Shown here in pieces: positions 6,635 to 13,491 of a stretch of 13,491 bases of DNA; position 1 is the first letter of the stretch, and each line of letters begins with the position of its first letter. The position numbers and the translations under genes were made by a program. Below the pieces are notes generated by a model. It was not told the DNA's origin, made no database searches, and saw nothing but the letters and a program-made list of their open reading frames with translations. Location: positions 39,174-52,664 of the forward strand of contig DEDL01000020.1 in assembly GCA_002349525.1 (NCBI GenBank), written 5' to 3'. The stretch comes from Lachnoclostridium sp. UBA2905 (GTDB taxonomy: Bacteria > Bacillota > Clostridia > Lachnospirales > Lachnospiraceae).

Positions 6635-6713
6635 TTCAAATCAAACGCACATGAGACCTGGTGCGTGATTTTGGTCAGTGCAAGCTGACATATTCTTCTC
6701 TCGACTAATATAA
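6635..6713. repeat. Structured intergenic repeat, copy B, in the bioB leader
   Basis: It aligns with copy C through TTCAA-TC-AACGCA, ATGAGACCTGGTGC(G)TGAT and TTCTCTCGACT. Hairpin 1 is ACGCAC / GTGCGT (6645-6666, perfect). Hairpin 2 is GTCAG / CTGAC (6674-6689), at the place where copies A and C have CCACTT / AAGTGG, so pairing is kept while the sequence differs. Confidence 0.7.
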
Positions 6714-6716
6714 AAA

Positions 6717-6765
6717 ATGCTATAATTGTAAACCTAGCATATCGCTCGGTTTACAATTATAGCAT
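6717..6765 (-). terminator. 18-bp perfect dyad: terminator for the exchanger operon and BirA-like operator
   Basis: Arms 6717-6734 and 6748-6765 are perfect inverted repeats around a 13-nt loop; on the minus strand they are followed by five T residues (6716-6712), as in an intrinsic terminator for transcripts from the exchanger. The same arms contain TTGTAAACC-N13-GGTTTACAA (6726-6756), which matches the half-sites of biotin-repressor (BirA) operators, and the bioB -10 box lies in the arm. A transcript begun at the bioB promoter would lack most of the first arm and could not form the hairpin. Confidence 0.6.
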
Positions 6766-6784
6766 CTTCTTTTACTGTAGTCAA
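6756..6784 (-). promoter_or_regulatory. bioB promoter
   Basis: On the minus strand TTGACT (6784-6779), a 17-nt spacer and TGC-TATAAT (-10 at 6761-6756, extended -10) predict a start near 6749 and a leader of about 174 nt. The -10 abuts the BirA-like half-site TTGTAAACC, so a bound repressor would cover the start point. Confidence 0.8.
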
Positions 6785-6790
6785 TAACAT

Positions 6791-6822
6791 TTGTTAACTT
6801 TTGTATGCATCCTCGTTAACAA
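6791..6822. promoter_or_regulatory. Second BirA-like dyad upstream of the bioB promoter
   Basis: TTGTTAAC (6791-6798) and GTTAACAA (6815-6822) are perfect inverted half-sites 16 nt apart, with pairing continuing outward (ACAT / ATGT) past a one-base bulge. The half-sites resemble biotin operator halves of Firmicutes. The dyad starts 6 bp upstream of the -35 box. Confidence 0.5.
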
Positions 6823-6873
6823 TGTCATTGTCCTCATTATCATATATTATATCTGACCTCTATAATTATACTT

Positions 6874-6959
6874 AGTTAAATTTATCAGAGTCAAATAAAT
6901 TCCAGTTAATTTATCATTTGAATTAACTATAGTTAAATCTATCATGGTTAAATTCATCT
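6874..6959. repeat. Degenerate AGTTAAATTTATCA repeats at the exchanger gene end
   Basis: Similar 13-14 bp motifs lie at 6874-6887, 6904-6916, 6931-6944 and 6946-6959, all in one orientation. The last overlaps the exchanger stop codon (6954-6956). Spacing is irregular (30, 27, 15) and the motif is AT-rich, so chance contributes. Confidence 0.5.
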
Positions 6960-7880
6960 CATAAGGTATACAAAATATGCCGCATAACATACAAGCATTA
7001 ATATACCACCTGTACGTGTAAGCTTTTTATTCTTAAGAACAGCTAATAACATTACAACTCCTGCAAATGAAGCGAAAATTGCATCAAATATAAACTTACT
7101 CTCAAATGGAACAGGTGTTATAAGTGCAGAGGTTCCAACAACAAATAATATATTAAATATGTTGCTTCCAACAATATTACCTATGGCAATATCTGTATTC
7201 CCCTTTTTGGAGGCTATAATAGATGTTACAAGTTCTGGAAGAGATGTACCAAAAGCAACAATTGTAAGTCCTATAACTCGCTCTGTAATACCAGCCATTC
7301 TTGCAATTTCTGTAGCACCTTTTACAGTAAATTTACTACCAAGAACAATTACTACTGCTCCAAATATTGCTGTAAGGATGTATACCGGAAGGCTTTTCTG
7401 TTCTCCTGGGTTATCCTCTTCATTACCTTTTTGGGCAAGCTTGTACAAATATAAAAGATATATAATAAATAATACCCAGAGTATTACTCCCTCAAGTCTT
7501 GAAACTGTATTACCTGTAATTCCCATAACAAGAAGCACAACAGATATAATTATCATGAAAGGAATCTCATATCCAATTGTTGATTTCTGAACCGGAAGAA
7601 ATATTATTACTGATGATATTCCAAGAATAATCAATATATTTATAATGTTACTTCCAAGTACATTACCTATTGTAATACCTGCACTATTATCAAGTGCTGC
7701 TGTAATACTTACTGCTGCCTCTGGTGCACTTGTTCCCATAGCAACTATGGTAAGTCCGATAACTAACTGTGGAATACCAAATTTCCCTGCAATTCCTGCA
7801 GCACCATCAACAAACCAGTCTGCACCCTTTATAAGCATAACAAATCCAACTGCAAGCAATAAAAACTGTAGTATTATCAT
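6954..7880 (-). CDS. CaCA-family sodium/calcium (cation) exchanger
   Basis: Integral membrane antiporter of the YrbG/CaCA type, 308 aa, about ten hydrophobic segments. The two inverted alpha repeats are complete. Repeat 1 has GTSAPEAAVS (49-58) and GSNIINILIILG (76-87). Repeat 2 has GTSLPELVTS (211-220) and GSNIFNILFVVG (238-249). The acidic residues Glu54 and Glu215 of the two alpha-1 motifs are the expected cation ligands. A cytoplasmic loop near 150-163 is charged. The ATG at 7880 is 6 nt after AGGA. It begins 69 nt after the stop of the histidine kinase with no terminator or clear promoter between them, so the two are probably cotranscribed. Ion specificity is inferred only from family. 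Confidence 0.92.
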   Translation of the reverse strand: MIILQFLLLAVGFVMLIKGADWFVDGAAGIAGKFGIPQLVIGLTIVAMGTSAPEAAVSITAALDNSAGITIGNVLGSNIINILIILGISSVIIFLPVQKSTIGYEIPFMIIISVVLLVMGITGNTVSRLEGVILWVLFIIYLLYLYKLAQKGNEEDNPGEQKSLPVYILTAIFGAVVIVLGSKFTVKGATEIARMAGITERVIGLTIVAFGTSLPELVTSIIASKKGNTDIAIGNIVGSNIFNILFVVGTSALITPVPFESKFIFDAIFASFAGVVMLLAVLKNKKLTRTGGILMLVCYAAYFVYLMR

Positions 7881-7949
7881 TCTCTTTCCTCACTTTATAA
7901 CTAAACTGACATTTATACTACAACATATTTTATTATCTGTAAACAGCAG

Positions 7950-10883
7950 TTACAATATTCCGTTTAAAACTTCAAATAACACTTTGATATTAATCGGCTT
8001 TGCAATATGTTCATCCATTCCAACTTCAATAGCCTTCTGTCTGTCCTCTGCAAATGCATTGGCAGTCATGGCAACTATAGGAATCCCAGCCTTCTTAGGG
8101 TCAGTAAATTCTCTTATAATCTTTGTTGCCTGATAACCATCCATATTTGGCATCTGAATATCCATAAGAACAAGATCATAATAATATGCCGCTGCATCTT
8201 CAATCATACTGCAGCATATTGATCCGTCTTCAGCTCTTTCAACTATAAAGCCTGCATCCTTAAGTATCTCTTCTGCGATCTCCGCATTAAGATCATTATC
8301 CTCTGCAAGAAGTATTCTCTTTCCCTTGAATGCTTCCTTGTCAATGAACTCTCCTGTTTCATTAACAATGTCTCCCTTTTTGGCAATCTTAAACGGAACT
8401 CTTGTTATAACTGTTGTTCCCTTTCCAAGCTCGCTTTCTATCTCTATTGAACCATTCATAAGATCAACGTACTTTTTGACAATTCCCATTCCAAGTCCGG
8501 TTCCGATTATCTTATTCTCTGTAACCGTCTTTTCTCTTGAAAAGCTGTCAAATACATGCTCTATAAATTCTTCACTCATACCAATACCGGTATCTGACAT
8601 TCTAGTTTCAATAATTGTATAACCTTCATCTTTGCAAGGCAGTTCTCTAAGAATAAATGTTATTTTGCCACCCTCATTTGTATATTTAATGGCATTACTC
8701 ATAATATTCTGGTGTATTTCCTGAACCTTAGTCCTATCCATATATACATATGGATGCTTAAGGTCAATATCCGCAACAGAAGTTATATTCTTCTTTTTAC
8801 ACATGCTGTCAAACACCGCATGTTCATTTTCAATAATATCATTAATGTCGCCTGCTTTTTCTTCAAGATAAACATTACCACTTTCAATTCTTGACATCTC
8901 AAGCACTCCATTAATCAGGTTAAGAAGATAATTACCTGATTCCCTGACATTCTTTGTATATTTTACAATTACATCAGGTTCATTCTTATGACGTGTTATA
9001 AGTTCTGAGAAACCAAGTATAGCATTGATTGGTGTTCTGATATCGTGGGACATATTGAATAAGAACATGGATTTTGCGTTATTAGCGGCTTCAGCTGCTT
9101 CCTTAGCCTTCTCCATCTCAAGAGTCATTGCAATGTCATCATCCACACATCTAACCATGGCAATACTGTGTATATTCTGAGAGTCATTCTTAAGAAGAAT
9201 TGTCTTAATCTCCATCCAGTGAATCTTACCGTCATCACCAATCTGTCTTATTCTGTTAGTAATCTCCCTTTCACCATTTTCAAATGATTCTATCTGACTT
9301 TCTCTGTCAAAATTCTTTTTGAATATGGCAAATTCTGTTTCATCAGGCATTGTATTACGTACATTACGAATAAACTCATCAACAGTACCATTTTCAACCC
9401 TACCCTTCTTAACAATTCCCTTATTACACACCGTATGAACACTATTTTCAGTAAGATTGAACTCCATAATAAACGGATAAACTGTACTTGCAGCAGATAT
9501 TACAAGTTCCATACTTGTTTTCTGACGTATCTGCTCCTCGTAACGTTCTGTAATGTCTCGTATACTAACAATAATATGATTGTCCTTCTGGTTGCCGCTG
9601 CCCTTAACAAATTTGTCCTGATATTTTCTCTCCTTGCCATCAACAATAACATCATATTCAACATAATATGACTTATGTTTCTCAAGGTGCTTCTTAACAG
9701 CATCCAGTCCTGTGGACAGGATAAATCTGTCTCTGTCACGTTCTGCAACCACAGCTTCTGAATATTTGGAAATACATTCTCTATACTCAATTCTTCCTTC
9801 CACTTTCCGACCTTTTTGATTCTTAGAGCGAAGACTGAACTGTTCTATGATTTCTGTATCAGTATTAATATTACCAAGACATATATAATCATCTGAAACA
9901 CTTCGAAGAAGATTATTGATTCTGTATCTGTTTTGTTCCTCGTTCTCCCTTACAGCTTCCTTCCTGTAGAATATTATAAGATAAATGGTAAATATAATAG
10001 TTACACCAACAACAAGTGCAAGAGTAATAATTCCATCCGTATTTGTTTTTGAATTAATGCTTGCAGTAACATCTGGTGGAAACATCTGAAAAAGCATCCA
10101 GTCAGTTCCCCTTATGCGAACAAAATATCCAATGGAATCACCATTTTCATCCTCAAATGAATACTTCAGGGCACTACGATTTGCAAGTGTTCTGAAAACA
10201 AGATCCTTCTTTTCATCACTTTCAAAGCTTATAATGTCATTAATTGATTTTTTGTCTTTGTTGTCTTTATTAGAAAAAAAACTTCCAAGAATAATTCCGT
10301 CATCTCTTATTATGACTGATTGGGCATCGCATTCAAAAAGTTCAGTTCTAAGTATCTCTGATACTGTACTCTCCAGCAGGAAACCAACCATAACACCACA
10401 TATTCTATCATTAAAATATACCGGTGCAAAAAAGCCAATAAGCTTCTGTCCATTAACCCTTGACTTCATTACCTCAGAGATTCCCTTTTCACCTTTAAGT
10501 CCTCTCTTAAGATATTCCCTGTCTCTTACGTCAGCCACAACTCCGTCACTTGTATAATCTTTTCCTTCATTGTCCATGAAACGTATCAGGTCAAAACCGG
10601 ATATTTTCTCAAGTTCAGCTAAAAGCTCAAGATCCACCTCAGAAGTTTTTATAGAATGTCCATACAGATATGCAATTGAATCTATGGCATTGATCTTGTC
10701 TTCAAAAACATCGCTGACATGATCAGATGTTCTTGTCGACAGCTCTCTTATATAATCTGCCAGGTAATTATTATTACGTACATTATTCTCTTTAAATGTA
10801 AATATAAGAATTCCAAAAACTGCCACTATAAAAAAGACAAGGCAGCCTGCCATCCTATATAAAATTCTCTTATTAAATTTCAT
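7950..10883 (-). CDS. Cache-domain hybrid sensor histidine kinase / response regulator
   Basis: A 977-aa membrane sensor. Residues 10-30 and 285-306 are membrane segments enclosing a periplasmic dCache-like sensor domain (35-275; note the DREYLKRGLKGEKGIS segment typical of Cache). Residues 320-450 and 455-585 are PAS-like regions. HisKA carries His613 in NMSHDIRTP, the ATPase domain has the N box (HQNIMSNAIKYT, 724-735), DTGIGM (764-769) and GTGLGM (794-799). The C-terminal receiver (855-977) has acidic Glu861/Asp862, phospho-acceptor Asp908 in LMDIQMPNMDG, Thr940 and Lys962. There is no HPt domain or output domain, so the phosphoryl group must pass to a separate partner. The ATG at 10883 follows GGAGGG by 6 nt. 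The ligand is unknown. Confidence 0.93.
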   Translation of the reverse strand: MKFNKRILYRMAGCLVFFIVAVFGILIFTFKENNVRNNNYLADYIRELSTRTSDHVSDVFEDKINAIDSIAYLYGHSIKTSEVDLELLAELEKISGFDLIRFMDNEGKDYTSDGVVADVRDREYLKRGLKGEKGISEVMKSRVNGQKLIGFFAPVYFNDRICGVMVGFLLESTVSEILRTELFECDAQSVIIRDDGIILGSFFSNKDNKDKKSINDIISFESDEKKDLVFRTLANRSALKYSFEDENGDSIGYFVRIRGTDWMLFQMFPPDVTASINSKTNTDGIITLALVVGVTIIFTIYLIIFYRKEAVRENEEQNRYRINNLLRSVSDDYICLGNINTDTEIIEQFSLRSKNQKGRKVEGRIEYRECISKYSEAVVAERDRDRFILSTGLDAVKKHLEKHKSYYVEYDVIVDGKERKYQDKFVKGSGNQKDNHIIVSIRDITERYEEQIRQKTSMELVISAASTVYPFIMEFNLTENSVHTVCNKGIVKKGRVENGTVDEFIRNVRNTMPDETEFAIFKKNFDRESQIESFENGEREITNRIRQIGDDGKIHWMEIKTILLKNDSQNIHSIAMVRCVDDDIAMTLEMEKAKEAAEAANNAKSMFLFNMSHDIRTPINAILGFSELITRHKNEPDVIVKYTKNVRESGNYLLNLINGVLEMSRIESGNVYLEEKAGDINDIIENEHAVFDSMCKKKNITSVADIDLKHPYVYMDRTKVQEIHQNIMSNAIKYTNEGGKITFILRELPCKDEGYTIIETRMSDTGIGMSEEFIEHVFDSFSREKTVTENKIIGTGLGMGIVKKYVDLMNGSIEIESELGKGTTVITRVPFKIAKKGDIVNETGEFIDKEAFKGKRILLAEDNDLNAEIAEEILKDAGFIVERAEDGSICCSMIEDAAAYYYDLVLMDIQMPNMDGYQATKIIREFTDPKKAGIPIVAMTANAFAEDRQKAIEVGMDEHIAKPINIKVLFEVLNGIL

Positions 10884-10922
10884 ATATTACCCTCCACATT
10901 ATATCCAGCTTCCCCGATATAG

Positions 10923-11010
10923 TTCAAGTCGAACGCATGCGAGACTTGGTGCATGATATTTGTTATTAGTCACCACTTGCCAAAGTGGGAGTCTTCTCGA
11001 CTGAGATAAA
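10923..11010. repeat. Structured intergenic repeat, copy C, in the kinase leader
   Basis: The longest copy (88 bp). It is bounded by inverted AGTCGA and TCGACT, has an imperfect ACGCAT / GTGCAT stem near one end, and a perfect CCACTT-GCCA-AAGTGG hairpin at 10973-10988. It occupies most of the predicted 5' leader of the kinase gene. It has no coding capacity. Confidence 0.8.
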
Positions 11011-11026
11011 TTCTAAATACCCTTTA

Positions 11027-11055
11027 ATTATATCTAAACCGGACCAATATATCAA
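11027..11055 (-). promoter_or_regulatory. Promoter of the hybrid histidine kinase gene
   Basis: On the minus strand TTGATA (11055-11050), 17-nt spacer and TATAAT (11032-11027) predict a start near 11020 and a leader of about 137 nt, most of which is the structured repeat. Confidence 0.75.
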
Positions 11056-11104
11056 GGTATATATTAATTTTTTATAAATTATTTTTTTACGTATTTTTTA
11101 TTTG

Positions 11105-11761
11105 TCAAAGTATCTTTCTTCCATTTGCAGTAAGCTTGAAGGTTGTTCCTAAAGCCTCTGCCGCCTTTCGACAAAGTACCATTCTATCAAAGAAAATTTC
11201 AAAATAATCATACATTGAACATATTTTTTCATCAACCTGTATGTTAAGGGCAATTGTTAATTTATCCTTTTCAATTTTTAATTTTGAATCGGTTACAGCA
11301 TAATTAACCCTGTCATGTATGTCAAATGATGAGGTATCCTTCTTTGTAACACGACTCCTTCTTACATCAGTCTTATCTGCAATAATAAGGGCTGCTGATA
11401 TACCATCCTCTGGAATACCTGTTGATTCATCATGATTTCCAATGGCAGATACAACTGTAATTCTGTCTAAAAGAGGCATATCCTTTGTGCGTAAAAGGTC
11501 ATTCGCAAGAAGAGCCCCATATTCAGCATGATGATTTCTATTGATAGCATTGCCTATGTCATGCATATAGCCTGCAATTTTTGCAAGCTCCACATCATGC
11601 TTTGTATAACCGAATTTTTCTAATATTTTACCTGCCTGGTGTGCCACCATAAAGCAATGAGCTTTAGAATGATCTGTAAAACCCAAAGTTCCAAGATTTG
11701 CATTACCTTTTTCCAAAAATGCTGCTATTTCCCTGTTGCTTACTATTTCCTTATATGTCAA
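11105..11761 (-). CDS. HD-domain phosphohydrolase
   Basis: A 218-aa HD-superfamily metal-dependent hydrolase. His35 is the probable first metal ligand, HDIG is at 67-70 (His67, Asp68), histidines follow at 77-78 and His110 (GNHDES), and Asp129 is in ADKTDVRR. The C-terminal part (150-218) is a conserved extension in this family that is not catalytic by inspection. The frame is open to an ATG at 11869, but those 36 codons lie in a long hairpin and read as non-family sequence. TTG at 11761 with AAGGGG about 10 nt upstream gives the usual family start (TYKEI). The substrate is unknown; a phosphoester or nucleotide is likely. It follows a small membrane protein and is preceded by a hairpin that buries its ribosome site. 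Confidence 0.8.
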   Translation of the reverse strand: MTYKEIVSNREIAAFLEKGNANLGTLGFTDHSKAHCFMVAHQAGKILEKFGYTKHDVELAKIAGYMHDIGNAINRNHHAEYGALLANDLLRTKDMPLLDRITVVSAIGNHDESTGIPEDGISAALIIADKTDVRRSRVTKKDTSSFDIHDRVNYAVTDSKLKIEKDKLTIALNIQVDEKICSMYDYFEIFFDRMVLCRKAAEALGTTFKLTANGRKIL

Positions 11762-11830
11762 AAAAATCAATCCCCTTTTCAATCTAAAATATACTTGCAA
11801 TATGTATATTCTAAATTGAAAAGAGGATTG
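11760..11830 (-). promoter_or_regulatory. 27-bp hairpin with T tract: terminator or attenuator before the HD gene
   Basis: Arms 11768-11794 and 11804-11830 enclose a 9-nt loop. Of 27 pairs, 24 are Watson-Crick and the remaining three are G-U in minus-strand RNA but would be A-C in plus-strand RNA. Seven T residues follow (11766-11760). The 3' arm contains the AAAAGGGGA ribosome site of the HD gene and the T tract runs into its TTG start, so the folded form should end transcription and hide the start. The upstream gene stops 44 nt earlier. Confidence 0.75.
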
Positions 11831-11874
11831 TCTACTATCCATCTTTTGTATATTCATTGTAAAAACCAAGTAAA

Positions 11875-12087
11875 TCAGAAGCCGTATTCAGCAATCTTAA
11901 CACCTATCCACATAATAGCTATTCCGCCAAGTGAATTAAGTGATAATACTGCCAAACCGATAGCAAGTAATGTAAAAAACGCTACGTTGCTCCAATACTT
12001 CTTAAAAAACAGCTTCACTTTGCTGCAGTCATCATTGTTGCTTAAATCTTCCGAAAAATTCTGATCTCCTTCGTCAATTTTCCCCAT
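11875..12087 (-). CDS. Small membrane protein of unknown function
   Basis: A 70-aa protein with an acidic N-terminus (GKIDEGDQNFSEDLSNNDD), a basic stretch (KVKLFFKKYW, 23-32) and a hydrophobic part from 34 to about 63 that could form two short membrane helices around a SLNSLGG turn. I do not recognise a family. The ATG at 12087 is preceded by AAAGG 9 nt upstream and by a plausible promoter about 165 nt away, which supports a real gene. It is followed by the hairpin in front of the HD gene, so the two may be linked by attenuation. Confidence 0.7.
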   Translation of the reverse strand: MGKIDEGDQNFSEDLSNNDDCSKVKLFFKKYWSNVAFFTLLAIGLAVLSLNSLGGIAIMWIGVKIAEYGF

Positions 12088-12252
12088 AAAAATTCACCTT
12101 TCTTAACAAATACATTCACAATCAGCAACAAACTCTGATCAATCTGCGAAATCAAACAATAATTCAACAATCTCTCAAACAACATTCATAATGCAACCAT
12201 TTGTAAAACATTCAATGATTCGGCGAAATTATTAAAAAATTATTACACGTTT

Positions 12253-12281
12253 ATAATACAATTATTTTGTCTATTTGTAAA
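12253..12281 (-). promoter_or_regulatory. Putative promoter of the small membrane protein gene
   Basis: On the minus strand TTTACA (12281-12276), 17-nt spacer and TATTAT (12258-12253) predict a start near 12246. The resulting leader of about 158 nt is rich in TTG repeats in the sense strand and has no clear fold. Confidence 0.5.
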
Positions 12282-12370
12282 GAAAAAATGTAAAAAATTA
12301 TCAATTCCACGTTTTTACCATGAAGGATATCTAATTCTAAATTTTTATGTGCATATTTACATGTGTTGTA

Positions 12371-13105
12371 TTACTTAATATTGCAATATACTCCCTTGTC
12401 AAGCTCTACGCCCTTAATAGCTGCAAGCTCAGATACAGTTACAACCTCATAATGATGTTTTTTAAGCCACTTAAGTACAGTATTCAGAGAATCCACAGAA
12501 GTTTTATGTATATCATGCATCAGTATAATTGAACCATCATTAACTTCTTTCTTAATATATTTCATTATTGAAGGGGTATTTCTGTATTTCCAGTCCAGTG
12601 TATCTACATCCCATAATATCATTGGATGTTCAAATTTTTTCTTCATAGTTGTGCTTACTGCACCATAAGGTGGTCTTAAAAGCTTCACATCATAATCTGC
12701 CGCCTTTTTAACTGCCTTTGCAGTCTTTTCAAAATGCTTGTTGACCTGCGCCAGGGAAAGCTTTGCAAGATTTGTATGATCCCATGAATGACTTGCAATC
12801 TCACAACCCTGCTCAATAGCCTTCTTTATATACTTCTTGCCTGATGCCACCCTGTTTCCCACAACAAAAAATGTTGCATGTGCATCATACTTCTTAAGGG
12901 CCTTAAGTGCCGTTTTGGTAGTAACTGTACTAGGACCGTCATCAAATGTAAGGGCAACATATTTTGTCTTTGCCTTTGCATCTGTTGAGGCAGAATTAAG
13001 TATCATCCCACCTGAAACCATAATAATAAGTGCCAGTGCAAATGATACGCCTCTAAGCCATCTCTTACTAACCTTTGCCATTTTCATCGTCATTGTTTTC
13101 TTCAT
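12371..13105 (-). CDS. NodB-type polysaccharide deacetylase
   Basis: Probably removes N-acetyl groups from peptidoglycan or another surface polysaccharide. Residues 1-45 contain a basic start (MKKTMTMKMAKVSKRWLR) and one hydrophobic segment, acting as a signal peptide or membrane anchor. The catalytic domain (48-235) has all five CE4 motifs: TFDDGP (53-58; Asp55 as base, Asp56 as metal ligand), SHSWDH (105-110; metal ligands His106 and His110), RPPYG (144-148), DVDTLDW (166-172) and LMHD (195-198, His197). The 244-aa length is normal. The ATG at 13105 lies 7 nt after AGGTGG. It overlaps the end of the upstream kinase remnant by 38 nt, so they may share a transcript. The exact substrate is not determined by the sequence. 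Confidence 0.92.
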   Translation of the reverse strand: MKKTMTMKMAKVSKRWLRGVSFALALIIMVSGGMILNSASTDAKAKTKYVALTFDDGPSTVTTKTALKALKKYDAHATFFVVGNRVASGKKYIKKAIEQGCEIASHSWDHTNLAKLSLAQVNKHFEKTAKAVKKAADYDVKLLRPPYGAVSTTMKKKFEHPMILWDVDTLDWKYRNTPSIMKYIKKEVNDGSIILMHDIHKTSVDSLNTVLKWLKKHHYEVVTVSELAAIKGVELDKGVYCNIK

Positions 13106-13491
13106 AATTATACCACCTGTTCTTTTGTTTATTATTTACAAGAAATGATATTGTTTTTACTAACTCTACAATATTAACCGGTTTTGTAAGAACCTCATCA
13201 ATTCCTGAATTTTTACATTTCATAGCATCTTCAAAAAATGAGTTCGCAGTCAAAGCTATAATAGGTATATCAGAATCTTCTTTATCTGATTTACGTATCT
13301 GTCTTGTCGCTTCATATCCATCCATTACCGGCATCATAATATCCATAAGTTCTTCTTCCTTTGCCACATAACATTCTATTTTTGCATACACCCTGCCACC
13401 CGGCTTGTTATATTTTATGGCATTAGTAAGTATATTAACAAAAATCTGTCTGATATGCAATGGACTACCAAAAATAAATGGATATTCTGTA
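13068..13491 (-). pseudogene. 3' part of a hybrid histidine kinase with an apparent internal deletion
   Basis: The frame is open through the right edge; there is no start in the window (the TTG at 13460 is an internal Leu). The first part is a HATPase N box, LHIRQIFVNILTNAIKY, followed by NKPGGRV and YAKIECYVAKEEE. It then runs directly into LMDIMMPVMDGYEATRQIRK, the phospho-acceptor region of a receiver domain, which continues normally (ALTANSF, then the conserved Lys in TKPVN). The G1 and G2 ATP-binding boxes, the rest of the ATPase domain and the first half of the receiver, with its acidic pair, are missing; the intact kinase in this window has about 165 residues there. The reading frame is kept across the join near 13345. 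Without these parts neither kinase nor receiver should work. A window or assembly artefact is possible. Confidence 0.7.

Larger units (their letters stand above)
6576..6953. other. bioB leader and regulatory region
   Basis: This 378-bp gap contains the bioB ribosome site, copy B of the structured repeat (6635-6713) in the predicted 5' leader, an 18-bp perfect dyad (6717-6765), the bioB promoter (6756-6784), a second dyad (6791-6822) and degenerate AGTTAAATTTATCA repeats (6874-6959) next to the exchanger stop. No protein-coding gene is supported. Confidence 0.8.

Noticed and set aside
5422..6713. Insertion sequence carried by the repeat copies
   Set aside because: Copies are 60-90 bp, have no transposase, no clear target-site duplications and only short inverted ends.
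10923..11010. Cyclic-di-GMP (GEMM) or other known riboswitch in the kinase leader
   Set aside because: The conserved GEMM blocks are absent, and the same sequence recurs at 5422, outside the leader of any mapped promoter, so it is treated as a repeat family.
11762..11869. N-terminal extension of the HD protein to an ATG at 11869
   Set aside because: The 36 extra codons are the two arms of the hairpin, lack family similarity, and the family start matches the TTG at 11761.
12170..12225. Short leader peptide of about 15 codons before the small membrane protein gene
   Set aside because: No convincing ribosome site and no codon pattern suggesting attenuation.

Overview
The window looks like a chromosomal segment of an AT-rich, obligately anaerobic Firmicute, most likely of the Lachnospiraceae. 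The reasons are low GC, strong AGGAGG-type ribosome sites, TTG starts, a Lys-rich Ig-like (Big_2) domain on a secreted esterase, a biotin synthase of the kind seen in anaerobes, and hybrid Cache-type histidine kinases. No phage, insertion sequence, CRISPR array, tRNA or rRNA is visible. All genes except the esterase are on the minus strand.

Left to right: a ribosome-binding site for a gene leaving the window at the left edge; thiE (thiamine phosphate synthase); a divergently transcribed secreted CE1-like esterase; a two-gene minus-strand operon in which an XRE-HTH/alanine aminotransferase fusion is followed after 9 nt by a single-domain RelA/SpoT alarmone synthetase; bioB, with a promoter bracketed by BirA-like dyads; a probable Cache-sensor hybrid histidine kinase plus CaCA cation exchanger operon; an HD-domain hydrolase behind a small membrane protein; a NodB-type polysaccharide deacetylase; and at the right edge the 3' end of another hybrid histidine kinase that appears to have lost its middle.

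The most interesting region is 2591-5359. The aminotransferase is fused to a DNA-binding domain, has a well-placed internal ribosome site that would also yield a free AlaA-length enzyme, and sits behind a promoter whose -35 lies inside a set of five AGTTCA hexamers spaced 41, 22, 42 and 21 bp apart (near-whole helical turns). With the alarmone synthetase in the same operon, this suggests a self-regulated switch between amino-acid/pyruvate status and the stringent response. That role is inferred.

Other structure not explained by the genes: a structured intergenic repeat in three copies (5422-5482, 6635-6713, 10923-11010); a 27-bp hairpin at 11768-11830 that buries the HD gene's ribosome site and is fully paired only in the sense RNA; tandem repeats that start at stop codons (relA/SpoT-like gene, bioB, perhaps the exchanger); and an 18-bp perfect dyad that may be both the terminator of one operon and the biotin operator of the next.
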